Positions 34,575 through 44,745 of a stretch of 64,000 nucleotides of DNA are shown piece by piece; within the stretch, counting starts at the first letter, position 1; each line of letters opens with the position of its first letter. The notes below the pieces were generated by a model. That model was given only the letters and a program-made list of their open reading frames with translations. It was not told the DNA's origin and ran no database searches. The translations under genes and the position numbers were made by a program. Source of the DNA: Congeria kusceri (lineage: Eukaryota; Mollusca; Bivalvia; Myida; Dreissenidae); NCBI GenBank assembly GCA_027627225.1, contig CM051028.1:28668329-28732328 (forward strand), read 5' to 3'.

Positions 34575-35330
34575 GTTTATAGAATAGGTTAATCTCTGTG
34601 ATGAAGTATGTTGAATTTTAAGTCTATACCTCTTATGGATATTGAACAATTTGACCTAAAATTCTAAGTTGAAAAAAAGGGCAAAAACTCCACCAAAATC
34701 CTTGATATACTTACTTCATCTTGTCTACAAAATAGGTTCATACCTGTGATAAAGTATTTTGAGCTTCAAGTCCATACCTTCTTATAGATATTGTGAAATT
34801 TGACCTAAAGCGAAAATTCTAAGTTGAAAAAGGGGCAATAACTCATACAAATCCTTAATAGAGTTACCTCCTCGTGTTTACAGAATAAGTTCATCACTGT
34901 GATTGAGTACTTTGAGTTTCAAGTCAATATCTCATATAGGTATTGAGACATTTTACCTAAAGCGGAAATTGTAAGTTAAAAAGGGTAATAACTCCAACAA
35001 CATCAGTAAAAGAGTTACTTCATCTTGCTGCAGAATGGGGGCAGCACCATAAACAAGTACCTTGTGTTTCAATTTCATGTCTTTGAAAGTTATTGGGAAA
35101 TTTTATATTTACCAAACATTGTCAAAATATGCCAAGTTTTAAGTCCAATCAAGGGCAGATAACTCTGGAAATACAAATCACAGAGTTACCTGTCTTGTTG
35201 TAATGGATTATCCTTTGATAGTGAACACGTATTGAAAGTTTCAAATGGATACCTTTGTTATTTTTGTGAGATATGGACTCTGACAAAAAACTTAACCCAA
35301 AAATCGTCGAGTTAAAAATGGTAATGTGCC
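34575..35330. repeat. Tandem array, ~150-bp units
   Basis: 'ataggttaatctctgtgatg', 'ataggttcatacctgtgata' and 'ataagttcatcactgtgatt' open units at about 34583, 34733 and 34884. Each contains 'gggcaataactc', a phrase abundant in bivalve repeats. The last one or two units are strongly diverged. Confidence 0.75.
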
Positions 35331-35760
35331 TTGTTAATACGTTTCTATATTTACGGGAATTACCGTCAATATGTCACTTTAATTCGCAAAATGGTACTTT
35401 GGTATCATTATTTTTTTCAGTTGATCTTTGACAGTAGTTGCACTGCGTCTTGTTAATATTGTAAGATTATAATAATTGTCACTTGTAAATAACAGCACTG
35501 TTATTAAACTAATAAAGAAAATTTATAACCGATAAATAAAAAAGACAAAATAAAGAAAAATGATTTTAAAGTAAAAAATATGAAAATAACGTTTTTGGCA
35601 GGACTCGAACCACAGTCTAATGTCAATCAAGGGCCACTTGGATTGATCGGATGAAAATTGTTTGACTTTGTCTTGACAGAAACGAAAGTGATCTACAGAC
35701 CGACAGACTGAGCGACCGACATAAAGCAATCCAATAGTTTAGTTTAAACCTATGTATTTT
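35331..35760 (-). repeat. Noncoding stretch with a tRNA-like head on the minus strand
   Basis: At 35590-35720 the minus strand has GTCGCTCAGTCTGTCGG (A-box-like) and TGTGGTTCGAGTCCTGCC (B-box-like). The spacing is longer than a tRNA, so this is more likely a SINE remnant. Confidence 0.35.
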
Positions 35761-35763
35761 AGC

Positions 35764-35930
35764 TCGATTGCATCGAAAGCCTAAGGCTTATTGAGACAAT
35801 CTCGAGTACGTTTCCTGGGTAGAACCAGTATTTGGTGTCTTTGGGGGATATCTTGAGTACGTTCCCAGAGTGGAAATCGAACCCGGTCGCTCGGCGGACA
35901 CCATATCCACTACGCCACCGCGACCTCAAG
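35764..35930 (-). mobile_element. SINE family C, tRNA-derived
   Basis: The minus strand begins GAGGTCGCGGTGGCGTAGTG, has GACCGGGTTCGATTTCC as B box, then a body with 'gacaccaaatactggttcta' and 'tgtctcaataagcctt'. It is related to 46330-46520. Confidence 0.65.
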
Positions 35931-36369
35931 CAAACCAATACATCGATAAGGGGACATAATAATTATTAAAACAGTTTAGGATTGTGTATATTAAGTCAAA
36001 GAATACATGCATTTGATACAATGAACAAACACATTTATTGCACACACAATATACAAGTCATATTATTAAAATACATAATTTTTTACTTTTGCAAACTTTA
36101 ATCGATTAGTTTTTTTTAAAAGCTGACATATTCTCAATGATTATACTTTAAATTATATTTTCTTTTAATAATAATTTTCATTTTCTGATGTTTTTGAAGG
36201 AAAATGTCACTGTAATAATTGTCAATGCTGTATTTTTTATTGAAAATCGCGTGTATCGTTATAATTGATCAGCGAAGTGGCCGAGTTCTACATAACTTGA
36301 GTTGAAACGGATTTAAAAAAAGAAACATCTCCCTATCAACAGCCGTATAGATAAGAACTCGTGTATTAA

Positions 36370-36890
36370 TGAACTATAACGGAAAGGTTGCAGGTACCAT
36401 ACACGGAGAGGACACAGGTACCACAAAAATAAAGTAACGGAGAGGATACAGGTGCCGAGGTGATACTAATTTCATTTGTTTTGTACATATTTAAGACAAT
36501 ATTTATCATTTTTTGTGATTTTTACTAATGAAATATCAGTTGTGAATGCACCTAACAGGAATTGACAGAAATCGATACACATATATAAACAAACTTCAAA
36601 TGTAAATATGTGGGGTTGACGACTGTCTGAAATTGTTTTCTTTCGTTTAAGTTCCGTATTGCATTTGTACAAAAAACATACATGCTGTTTCAAAGCTTAA
36701 TGATGCTAATGTTCCGTGCGCCATAAATTTTGAAGCAACTTACCTTATAACTTCCGTTTTTCTGTGTTGATCGATGCCTCCCTACATCCGAACATCCTGA
36801 TTTAACGGAGAGTAACATATACCGTAACGGAGAAGATGCGTTTTTGGTTAGTTTTAACGGAGAGGTGACCGATTCGTTTTAACACCGTGC
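36370..36890. promoter_or_regulatory. Right subterminal motif cluster of the 7-kb element
   Basis: AACGGAGAGG-type motifs occur at about 36379, 36399, 36425, 36800, 36822 and 36853, opposite in polarity to those of the left cluster. 36822-36890 is the inverted copy of 31140-31210 with few mismatches. Confidence 0.5.
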
Positions 36891-38015
36891 AAGTGCAGTT
36901 TTATGAAAAAACGCCTTTTATCTAAAGTTACCATTTAAAAAATGACTTTAATGGACACTTAATGAGGTTAATTATGCATTGAATATGCCTTTGGAAACAT
37001 CAATTAATAATCAAATATTCGAATATATTTTGTTCCAAACGACAGGTTTTGTTAAAAAATTCCAAATACATGTGTCATTGTATACTGAAACTAAAACAGT
37101 GTTTAAAAAAAGGGGTCTCCGGCCTTTGTACGGAAATATTAGGTTTTGAATACGTTGCCTGTCGAAGCAACTTTTTCAGTTTGGATTTTGTTATCAATCT
37201 TTTAAGCATATGTAGGAGAGCTTTTTTTTCACGCAAGCTTATGGTTCTGCAAACTGATATGTTTTCACATGTCTTATTTGGCAATAGACAAGTGTTTGAT
37301 AATAAAAAACGATTGACTTATATTTACTGTTAAAATAATAAATAATAATAATTTAAGTAGGTCAAATGGGTATTAATAATACCTTTTCAAACGTCACTTA
37401 TTATGCATTAATATATTTTGTTCTAAACGACAGATTCTCTTTAATTTTCGCACATACATGCACCGATGTATACTTACATCAAAACATTAATAAAAAGAAT
37501 GGGTCACCGTATTTGTTTGGGAAATATTGGACTTTAAATAGGGTACATGTGTAGCCTTTTCGAGTTTTGTGCTTACGTAAACAACGTATCAATTGCCAAA
37601 ATAGAATGAAGATATTTAATGGATCTTTCTTTTTAACTAAGTTGTTTGGCAATACATTGTATACGTATGGTTTTGGTAATTATAATGCTTTGTGAACTTT
37701 TAACCATTGACTGGAACTTAATGACTTACACAGATTTATATTTATTGATTGAAATTAGTATATTGTAACCTATAAACAATAAAGAAATAACTGAAACAAA
37801 AGGAAAAATTAACCCAATTATTTTCTTTTTGTTGCGAACGTCTTTAAGCGACGCAGTAAGAGTGGCACTATTTTCCCACCACAGTGATCGAGAATTTTAG
37901 AATCATAATGACATCATATTTATGACGCCATAATACACAAAATGTGTGTGACGCTTAAGCAAATCTCGCGCATGTTTTTAAAATTTATCGTTCAAAAGCA
38001 TGAAATCAAAAGAAA

Positions 38016-38166
38016 ATTTGTTTAATACAGTGTAAGATCGTATTTTATTTCACTCGTGGTCATAGAAACTAGATATTTTCACTCGTTGCTGCGCCAATTG
38101 TAAAAATATTGTTTATATGACCACTCATGAAATAAAATACGATCTTACACTTCATTAAACAAATAT
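38016..38166. mobile_element. Small palindromic MITE (~150 bp)
   Basis: Arms 'gtgtaagatcgtattttatt' (38030) and their complement (to 38149) extend outward through TTTGTTTAAT. They match over about 45-60 bp with few mismatches around a ~45-bp centre. No ORF. Confidence 0.7.
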
Positions 38167-38239
38167 CCTCTATATGTTAAGGTATTCAACCAATCATACT
38201 CAATGTCTAGAACCCTACACAATCATATTATTTTCTTGG

Positions 38240-38430
38240 TGGGCATCCATATCTGGACTCTTCTGCAAAATTTTAGGAGATTTTACCGTTTAGTTTGTCA
38301 GATATAATTAGTTAATTACCATACCCCCTCTTTTGCTAAACACATAAAAAAAACTCACAAGCTATAAGCATATTAACAAGTGAAATACTTTATTAATATT
38401 TCATAAACTCCATATAAATATACATTAATG
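38240..38430 (-). repeat. Dispersed repeat, inverted copy at 63690-63880
   Basis: 'ctgcaaaattttaggagatt' and 'taattaccataccccctctt' match the complement of 63780-63860. The similarity extends to 'aactccatataaatata'. Confidence 0.65.
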
Positions 38431-40990
38431 AATGGTATATTGAGCACATATTAGGAAAATAATTAACAATTATTCTTAAATGAATTTATATGGAAGTAAT
38501 ATGTACTCATATTGCTAATTATATGTATCATTGATGATAGTTTTCCTGTTCTATTTTTTGAAAGCCATATACAAAATTTGATAAACGTGCTGATTTTATG
38601 CATGTTCTGAATCTAAACCATGATATATTTTATTCTTGGACTATAAGCTACAAAATAAAGGCAAAAGAAATAAACTTTACCATGCAAATTTGACAAATTA
38701 AGACAGTTTTTAACACTACCCCCATACAAAAATTAAGCTAGATTTCTTTTTCCAGAAATACCTTTTTCAATGATCATTGAGAACCTAAGAAAGATACTCC
38801 CGTAAAACTTTCAAAAAATCTTAGATACAATAAGCAATGTATAAAATAAGTTCCAAAACTTGTTAACATAAAACATTCAAATTAAATTTTGTTTCATCAT
38901 TTTATATTCTCGAATAAACAATATTAATTCGAAAAATCTAAAACATACAATCTAGATGTGTGAACAAGAGTTGTATTAACTAAATTAGCATTTGCTCCAT
39001 TTTATAAATGCAATAAATATTTACATGATAGACATAACAAATATACACTGAATTAATACATTTTCATCCAAAAAATTTAAAACGTTCCAAGCCATGCCCA
39101 TCATGAACTTTACTGGGTTTAAAAGATTGTTGTTGTTTCTTTTTTTTCAAAATAAATCTGCTTATTTGTGTTATAAAAGTTTCCAAAGTCCTTTTTGCAA
39201 CTGTAATATAGGGCTGCCCATCCATCATATTTACATGTTAAATGCTAAATAAACTGTCCGCGCCTTCACAGTTGAATGTTTCATGGGCACACAAACTGGA
39301 GCCGGCGATGTCCTCTGCCATAGTACTTTTATCACGTCAGTACAGGCAAGAATACACAGATAATCAATGTTTCTGGCCTTCTCATTTTTTTAACATCAGC
39401 TGGTTGCGCCGAGCTGTTGATGAATAAGGAAATGCGGCTGCTACTGGCGATGCCTCTGGTCACTGACAGCCTGGTCGCCATCGAACATGTCGCCCATCAT
39501 ACTGGATGTGTGTTTGCTTTTCTGACCAGCAGCATCATTGAAAATAGTTATCAGTACACAGTTTTACAGTAGTTTCTACTTACAGACAGATATTAATTTA
39601 CACAACAATGATCGCTTTAATAATTGTTTGATATGGCAGCGATGTCAGTTGAGCAAATGTTGAATTTTTAAACATGCTTTAGTAACCAACTTATGAAGTT
39701 AAGTTATTACACTTAACAGAATGACAAAGCAACATTGATGGCATTGGTAATATGGAAATTATAACATAATTCTATCATTATGTCAAAACATAAAACTTTG
39801 TTTAATAAGCTTGAAAACTAATACTTCATTGTAGTATATTAATACGAATCAAACATTTTTATTTAGTATATTTACAAGACCATTAACGAGTTGTCAATAT
39901 CTCAGTAACTATTACCATACAAACAAATAGCTTTACCATTTGATAATGAACTGATACTAACCTCTACACGACTTGGTATTCACCACAGCATTAGGTTTGC
40001 TGTTTGACTTGGTGTCTTTGTCAGTTTTCCAATAGAGAACATTATTGACATCACATTAGTCAATGTAACAATATTTCACGTCGACATAAACAGTCAATCT
40101 AATACACTTCTCGGTAATTTTCAGACCACATTGTCACAGTTCATGGCAGCTGGTCATTGCCGACAAAATTTACATTGTTACTGCGTCTTTTTCTCTTGAA
40201 AATCTACCTCTTTTGCTATGTTTCAGGTCAAACTACATCAAAACGGAAGTCACATCCTCAGGGTTAGATAATAAACACATAGGGTTCAGTGTATAATGCA
40301 TATACTTTTTAAAATGCAGTTTAAATGATATGTTTTGGTATAAATTTAAAGGTATATATGTAAGAAATAAGAAAAAAAGACAGTTTTAGGCACTACTTTG
40401 TCTTAGTGGTTCCCAGCTTCATGACTTTTGACCCATGTATTCATGCACAAAATGGCAGCCCCCATGCCTGTCTAAACCGGTGTGTTTATTCTAAGGTAAA
40501 TATTTTGAGTTACAACGAATATACATTTTTGAGATGCTGTTTATTCAAACGGCTATGGCCTTATCTTTCCAACAATGTATGGTGGTATATTGGGAAGTCG
40601 CTTGGTCATGGTGAAAATTGAGATCAAACTTTGAATATTTTATATGTAACAAAGAAGGAATTTATTTGCGCATGCGTAACCTTTAGTCAAAATCAGAATG
40701 ATTTATATCAAGGTAAATAAACGCTGTCATATGCACATAAAATTGAATAAGCGTTCAAATGATCATGATTTCCAAAGGGAACAAACTTTTATTCCACTTT
40801 CGTTTTAATTAAAATCGTTACATTTTAATGGGTTTATTATATCTAATTTGCATTTAAAAGCAACGATATTAAAATCTGAAACAAATACTACGGTGTAGCT
40901 AAAGAAATATACAATTATAAAAGATGTTTTATTTGTATTCCGAACGCGAACGGTAATGTACGGACGGCTACGGCTTTCGACGAAATAACA
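38431..40990. other. Noncoding stretch with weak reverse-strand exon-like pieces
   Basis: No named gene. On the minus strand, 40049 to 39963 is open (DVNNVLYWKTDKDTKSNSK...) and ends at a donor (AGAG/GTTAGT). 39525-39446 follows a plausible acceptor (TGCTGGTCAG), with GC content above the surroundings. They may be exons or a pseudogene. No family was recognised. Confidence 0.25.
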
Positions 40991-41024
40991 CGGAAATTAA
41001 CGAGCTAATGATGGGTCGAATACC

Positions 41025-41200
41025 TTACCCTGTAAACTTATATAGACTGTATCAGTTTAATTGTATTCAAACTGTGTACTTAAAAGACGTTATTAAAATG
41101 TTACTAATTCTACGGGAATCAAACTTTCTTCAACGACGTCAGGCATGGCAAACGCCAAACACACCACTTATTCGCAAACCCCAGTGGCGTATCAGGCGTT
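41025..41200 (+). repeat. Dispersed repeat shared with 62895-63065
   Basis: 'gttattaaaatgttactaat', 'ggcatggcaaacgcc', 'aacacaccacttattcgcaa' and 'agtggcgtatcaggcg' match 62950-63060 in the same orientation, preceded by 'ctgtaaacttatata' in both. Confidence 0.8.
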
Positions 41201-41221
41201 TCTGAGCTACCGTAATTGTTT

Positions 41222-41336
41222 TGATGATGATGGTGATGATGATGATAATGATGATGATGATTATGATGGTGATGATGATGATAATGATGATGATGATGAT
41301 GGTGATAATGATGACGACGACGGTGGTGATGATGAT
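41222..41336. repeat. Microsatellite (GAT)n
   Basis: Interrupted GAT/GAC trinucleotides. The Asp-rich frame across it is an artefact. Confidence 0.95.
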
Positions 41337-41339
41337 CCC

Positions 41340-41525
41340 AGCAAGCAATATATAAGGGACCCAGATGGGTTTTTCAACAGGGAACAATGTGGGACCCATA
41401 TGGGCAGCCCATATGGGCTGCATATGGGTCCTATCTGGGTCCCAATTGGGCTGCATATGGGTCCTATCTGGGTCCCATTTGGGCTGCTTATGGGTTCTAT
41501 CTTGGTCCCATATTGGCTGCATACA
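41340..41525. repeat. CATATG-palindrome repeats (GGGACCCATATGGGC type), locus 1
   Basis: GGACCCATATGGGC, CAGCCCATATGGGCTG and 'catatgggtcctatctgggt' follow in close succession with a 'ctgcatatgggtccta' unit of about 39 bp. Locus 2 is at 55130-55520. It flanks a microsatellite, like other nonautonomous elements here. Confidence 0.75.
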
Positions 41526-41921
41526 TATTTTAAAGAACAACAAAGAAATGATCATATATTAGATGCATTTTTAATAATATAAAAACGTATATACAGATGA
41601 AATGATAATAATCATTAATAAAATCAAATCAGCAAACAGGTGATCAATTTTATTGCATCAGCATACATTACATAATCATAGCTGTTAATACCACACAAAA
41701 ACAAAAAAAGAGAAATATCAATGTAAAGCGTATGTGGTTCTTCAACAAGTTATTTTGTTATTTCAAACAATCGTCATAGTTACTAAAATGCAAATTGATT
41801 GTCCATACTAGCAAATATGTTGATTATAAATACAAGCAGTCAGACAAATGCCACAGGGATATACAATATTAATATACACGTAATACTTAAGACTATAGTC
41901 ATATATATGTTACACTTCGGA
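41526..41921. other. Noncoding AT-rich stretch
   Basis: Nothing recognisable. Confidence 0.3.
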
Positions 41922-41932
41922 AATGTACATAG

Positions 41933-42238
41933 CCGAGCTCGTTGGTAGAGCGCTTAAGTGTCAATCCGGGGATCGTGAGTTCGTACCCCAGCCCGGCCAC
42001 ATAACTTGTGTGGGGATTGGTCATGAAATTATTTCTACGGCCATTCTGACACCTACCTCTGATTCAAGTAGGGCAGTTGTCAGTTAGTGGCATAAGTATT
42101 TGTACTTAGTACTATTAAACTGCTTAGATGGGCTAAGCTTGCCCAGGAAAAGTGTGAGTAGGTGAACTGACCGCCGTAATATGACTGAAATACTGTTAAA
42201 AACGGCGAAAAATCCCAGCAAAACAAACAAACAACACA
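41933..42238 (+). mobile_element. SINE family A, complete with 11-bp target duplication
   Basis: The tRNA-like head (GAGCTCGTTGGTAGAGCGC ... GTGAGTTCGTACCCC), body, and tail ACGGCGAAAAATCCC with (CAAA)n are all present. AAATGTACATA at 41922-41932 is repeated exactly at 42239-42249. This is the cleanest insertion of the family in the window. Confidence 0.9.
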
Positions 42239-42477
42239 AAATGTACATATACTGTCATTCAAAAATAACATGTAATTGATGCTACCAGTCATCAGATCAA
42301 CATCTTATGATCAAGCAACAGTAGCTTGCGATTAAAACTACACACACGGACACACTCACTCACACCGATCCACCAGTGACAACTAAGTAGAGCTGACCTC
42401 ACTCAGTTATTATTAAGTGTACTGAAATCAGAAGGCAGTTTTTTACAATGCATTATAAGAATCTAAACAAGAGAAAA

Positions 42478-43990
42478 ATGCGGAAACCGCATGTTAGCCG
42501 GGTTTTTTACTTTGCCGCTGGGGGTACATGTACAAGTCAATGTTGGTGAAGAAGTATGGAAGTTTCATGTCGAGCTCTAGTGGCCATTTTGTGCAGTGAG
42601 GTGGAACCATTTGAATACGTTTGGTAAAGGACCACTAAACGAACATTGGTGTGAAATTATTTGAAAATCTAGCCATAGGTCTACAAAAAAATTGCGTTTA
42701 GACATACTTCTATTTTTAGCTCTGGCGGCCATCTTGTGCTGTGAAGCGGAACCATTTTCACAGGTTTGGTAGAGGACCATCCAAGGAACATTTCTGTAAA
42801 GTTTGAAGAAGGATGACCAATAACTTTTGAAAATATGACAGGAAAACAAAACTTTAACACAAATAATATTTTTAGCTCTAGTGGCCATTTTGTGCAGTGA
42901 AGCGGAACCATTTGAATAAGTGTGGTAGAGTGTAAAGTTTCATCAAGATTGATCAAGAACTTTATAACATATGACAGGAATACAAAACTTTAACGCAAAT
43001 TCTATGTTTTAGCTCTAGTGGCCATTTTGTGCAGAGAGGCGAAACCATTTGAATAAGTTTGGTAGAGGAACACTAACGAACATTTGTTTAAAATTATTTG
43101 AAAATCTAGCCATAGCTTTAGAAGAAAACGGCATTTAGACATATTTCTATTTTTAGCTCTGGCGGCCATCTTGGGCAGTGAAGCGGAACCATTTTAATAG
43201 GTTTGGTAGAGGACCATCCAAGGAACATTTCTTTAAAGTTTCATGAAAATTGACCAAGAACTTTTGGAAATATGACAGGATTACGAAACTTTAACGCAAA
43301 TAAGACTTTAAGCTCTAGTGGCCATTTTATGAGGTGAGGCAAAACCATTTGAATAAGTTTGGCAGAGGAACACTAAACGAACATTTGTGTAAAAGTATTT
43401 GAAAATCTAGCCATAGGTTTAGAAGAAAAAGGGCGTTTAGACATTTAGACATAATTTTATTTTTAGCTATGGCGGCCATCTTGTGCAGTGAAGCGGAACC
43501 ATTTTACAGGTTTGGTAGAGGACCATCCAAGGAACATTTGTGTAAAGTTTCATGAAGATTTACCAAGAACTTTTGAAAATATGATAGGAATACGAGACTT
43601 TAACGCAAATTCTATTTTTATCTCTGGTGGCCATTTTGTGCAGTGAGGCAGAACCATCTGAATAAGTTTGGCAGAGGAACGCTTAACGAACATTTGTGTA
43701 AAATAATGTGAAAATCTAGCCATAGGTTTAGACGAAAACGGCGTTTAGACATAATTCTATATTTAGCTCTGGCAGCCAACTTGTGCAGTGAAGCGGAACC
43801 ATTTTCACAGATTTGAAAGATGACCATCAAAGGAACATTTCTGTAAAGTTTCATGAAGATTGATTAAGAACTTTTGAAATAATGACAGGAATACGAAACT
43901 TTAACGCAAATTGTTAACGACATCGCAACGCCCGCCCGCCGAACCGACCGTTTTTCGCTAATCTATATGCCGAGATTTTTCGTTGAAAAA
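42478..43990. mobile_element. Tandem-core element with two alternating 148-bp unit types
   Basis: It opens with palindrome ATGCGGAAACCGCAT. Nine units of about 148 bp follow. Type A contains 'agtggccattttgtgcagtg', type B 'tggcggccatcttgtgcagt', in order A B A A B A B A B. It ends in GC-rich 'cgacatcgcaacgcccgccc' then 'atatgccgagatttttcg'. No ORF is real. The short frames matching between units are a consequence of the repeat. Confidence 0.75.
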
Positions 43991-44745
43991 TCCGTTTTAA
44001 AATGTACCTAAACATGGTTATGATTCTTGTCATACGTACATTCATCTCATCATACTGAATACATACACGTATACAAGTCTGAAGGCTATAGGTTCAACAA
44101 TATCAGGAAGTGGACCTAAAAGAAAAACTTAACTAAGAAAATTAAATTTTCAGAGTTAAGCAAGCCATAAATCAGTCAAATTCCATGATCGAGTTATGAT
44201 TCTTTACCTACACTCTGACTCAGTTCTTTATCCAGTTACTTAATACGTAAACCGAGTGGTAGGCTATGCGTTTTCAAGAACAGTGAACTTTAACAAATAA
44301 CATAGACAAGAAAAATGAAATGGGCTTTTAACTAATGAAAATCCATGAGTGTTATGAGGTTTTTGTCCTACTCACTGAACTCATGATACTGAACTAGTAA
44401 ACCAAACATTAAGGCTATAGCTTCAATTGTTTTTAAGAAAAAGGGAAAAATACACTTAAACAAAAAATCAAGTTCGACAAAGGGCCACCAATCAATCAAA
44501 ATTCAACAAAAATAAATGGTTTTTGTCCTAAACACTTATCTCACCCTCATAAAAACAGTTTAAAGCTGTCAAGTAGTTAAAAAAATGCACATGCTGAATA
44601 AGTATAATTTTGAAAAACAGTTTTCAAGAAAAGTGGACCTAAAGTAAAAACTTCTTTTCCAAAAAATAAGACAAGCTAATACACTAATAATGATGACAAA
44701 CAAGAAGCAAAATGTCAGAAATAAAAAGTGAAACTCTGTTTGAGA
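43991..44745. repeat. Diverged ~170-bp tandem units
   Basis: 'gttatgattcttgtcatacg', 'gttatgattctttacctaca', 'gttatgaggtttttgtccta' and 'aatggtttttgtcctaaaca' recur about every 170-180 bp, together with 'aggctata' and 'ttcaagaaaagtggacctaa'. Confidence 0.55.

Larger units (their letters stand above)
30856..37843. mobile_element. ~7-kb TTAA-bounded transposon, internally rearranged
   Basis: AGACGTTCGCAACAA at 30856-30870 is repeated inverted at 37829-37843. TTAA lies outside both ends (30852-30855, 37844-37847). Inside, CCTCTCCGTT-type motifs occur about five times near the left end (31165-31640). The same motif, inverted, occurs about six times near the right end (36379-36870). A ~68-bp block (31140-31210) is inverted at 36822-36890. 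A ~260-bp segment is repeated directly at about 30880-31140, 37010-37290 and 37395-37660. The interior holds SINE fragments, a nested TTAA transposon and a tandem array, and no intact gene. TTAA targets are known for piggyBac and Kolobok elements; which applies is unresolved. Confidence 0.7.

Noticed and set aside
41139..41582. Asp-rich 145-codon frame and reverse frame with MGPIW repeats
   Set aside because: GAT microsatellite joined to CATATG-palindrome repeats. Similar short peptides at 55.3-55.6 kb follow from the DNA repeat.
42577..43854. Several minus-strand frames of 78-103 codons with similar peptides
   Set aside because: Their similarity comes from the 148-bp tandem DNA units. Frames shift between units.
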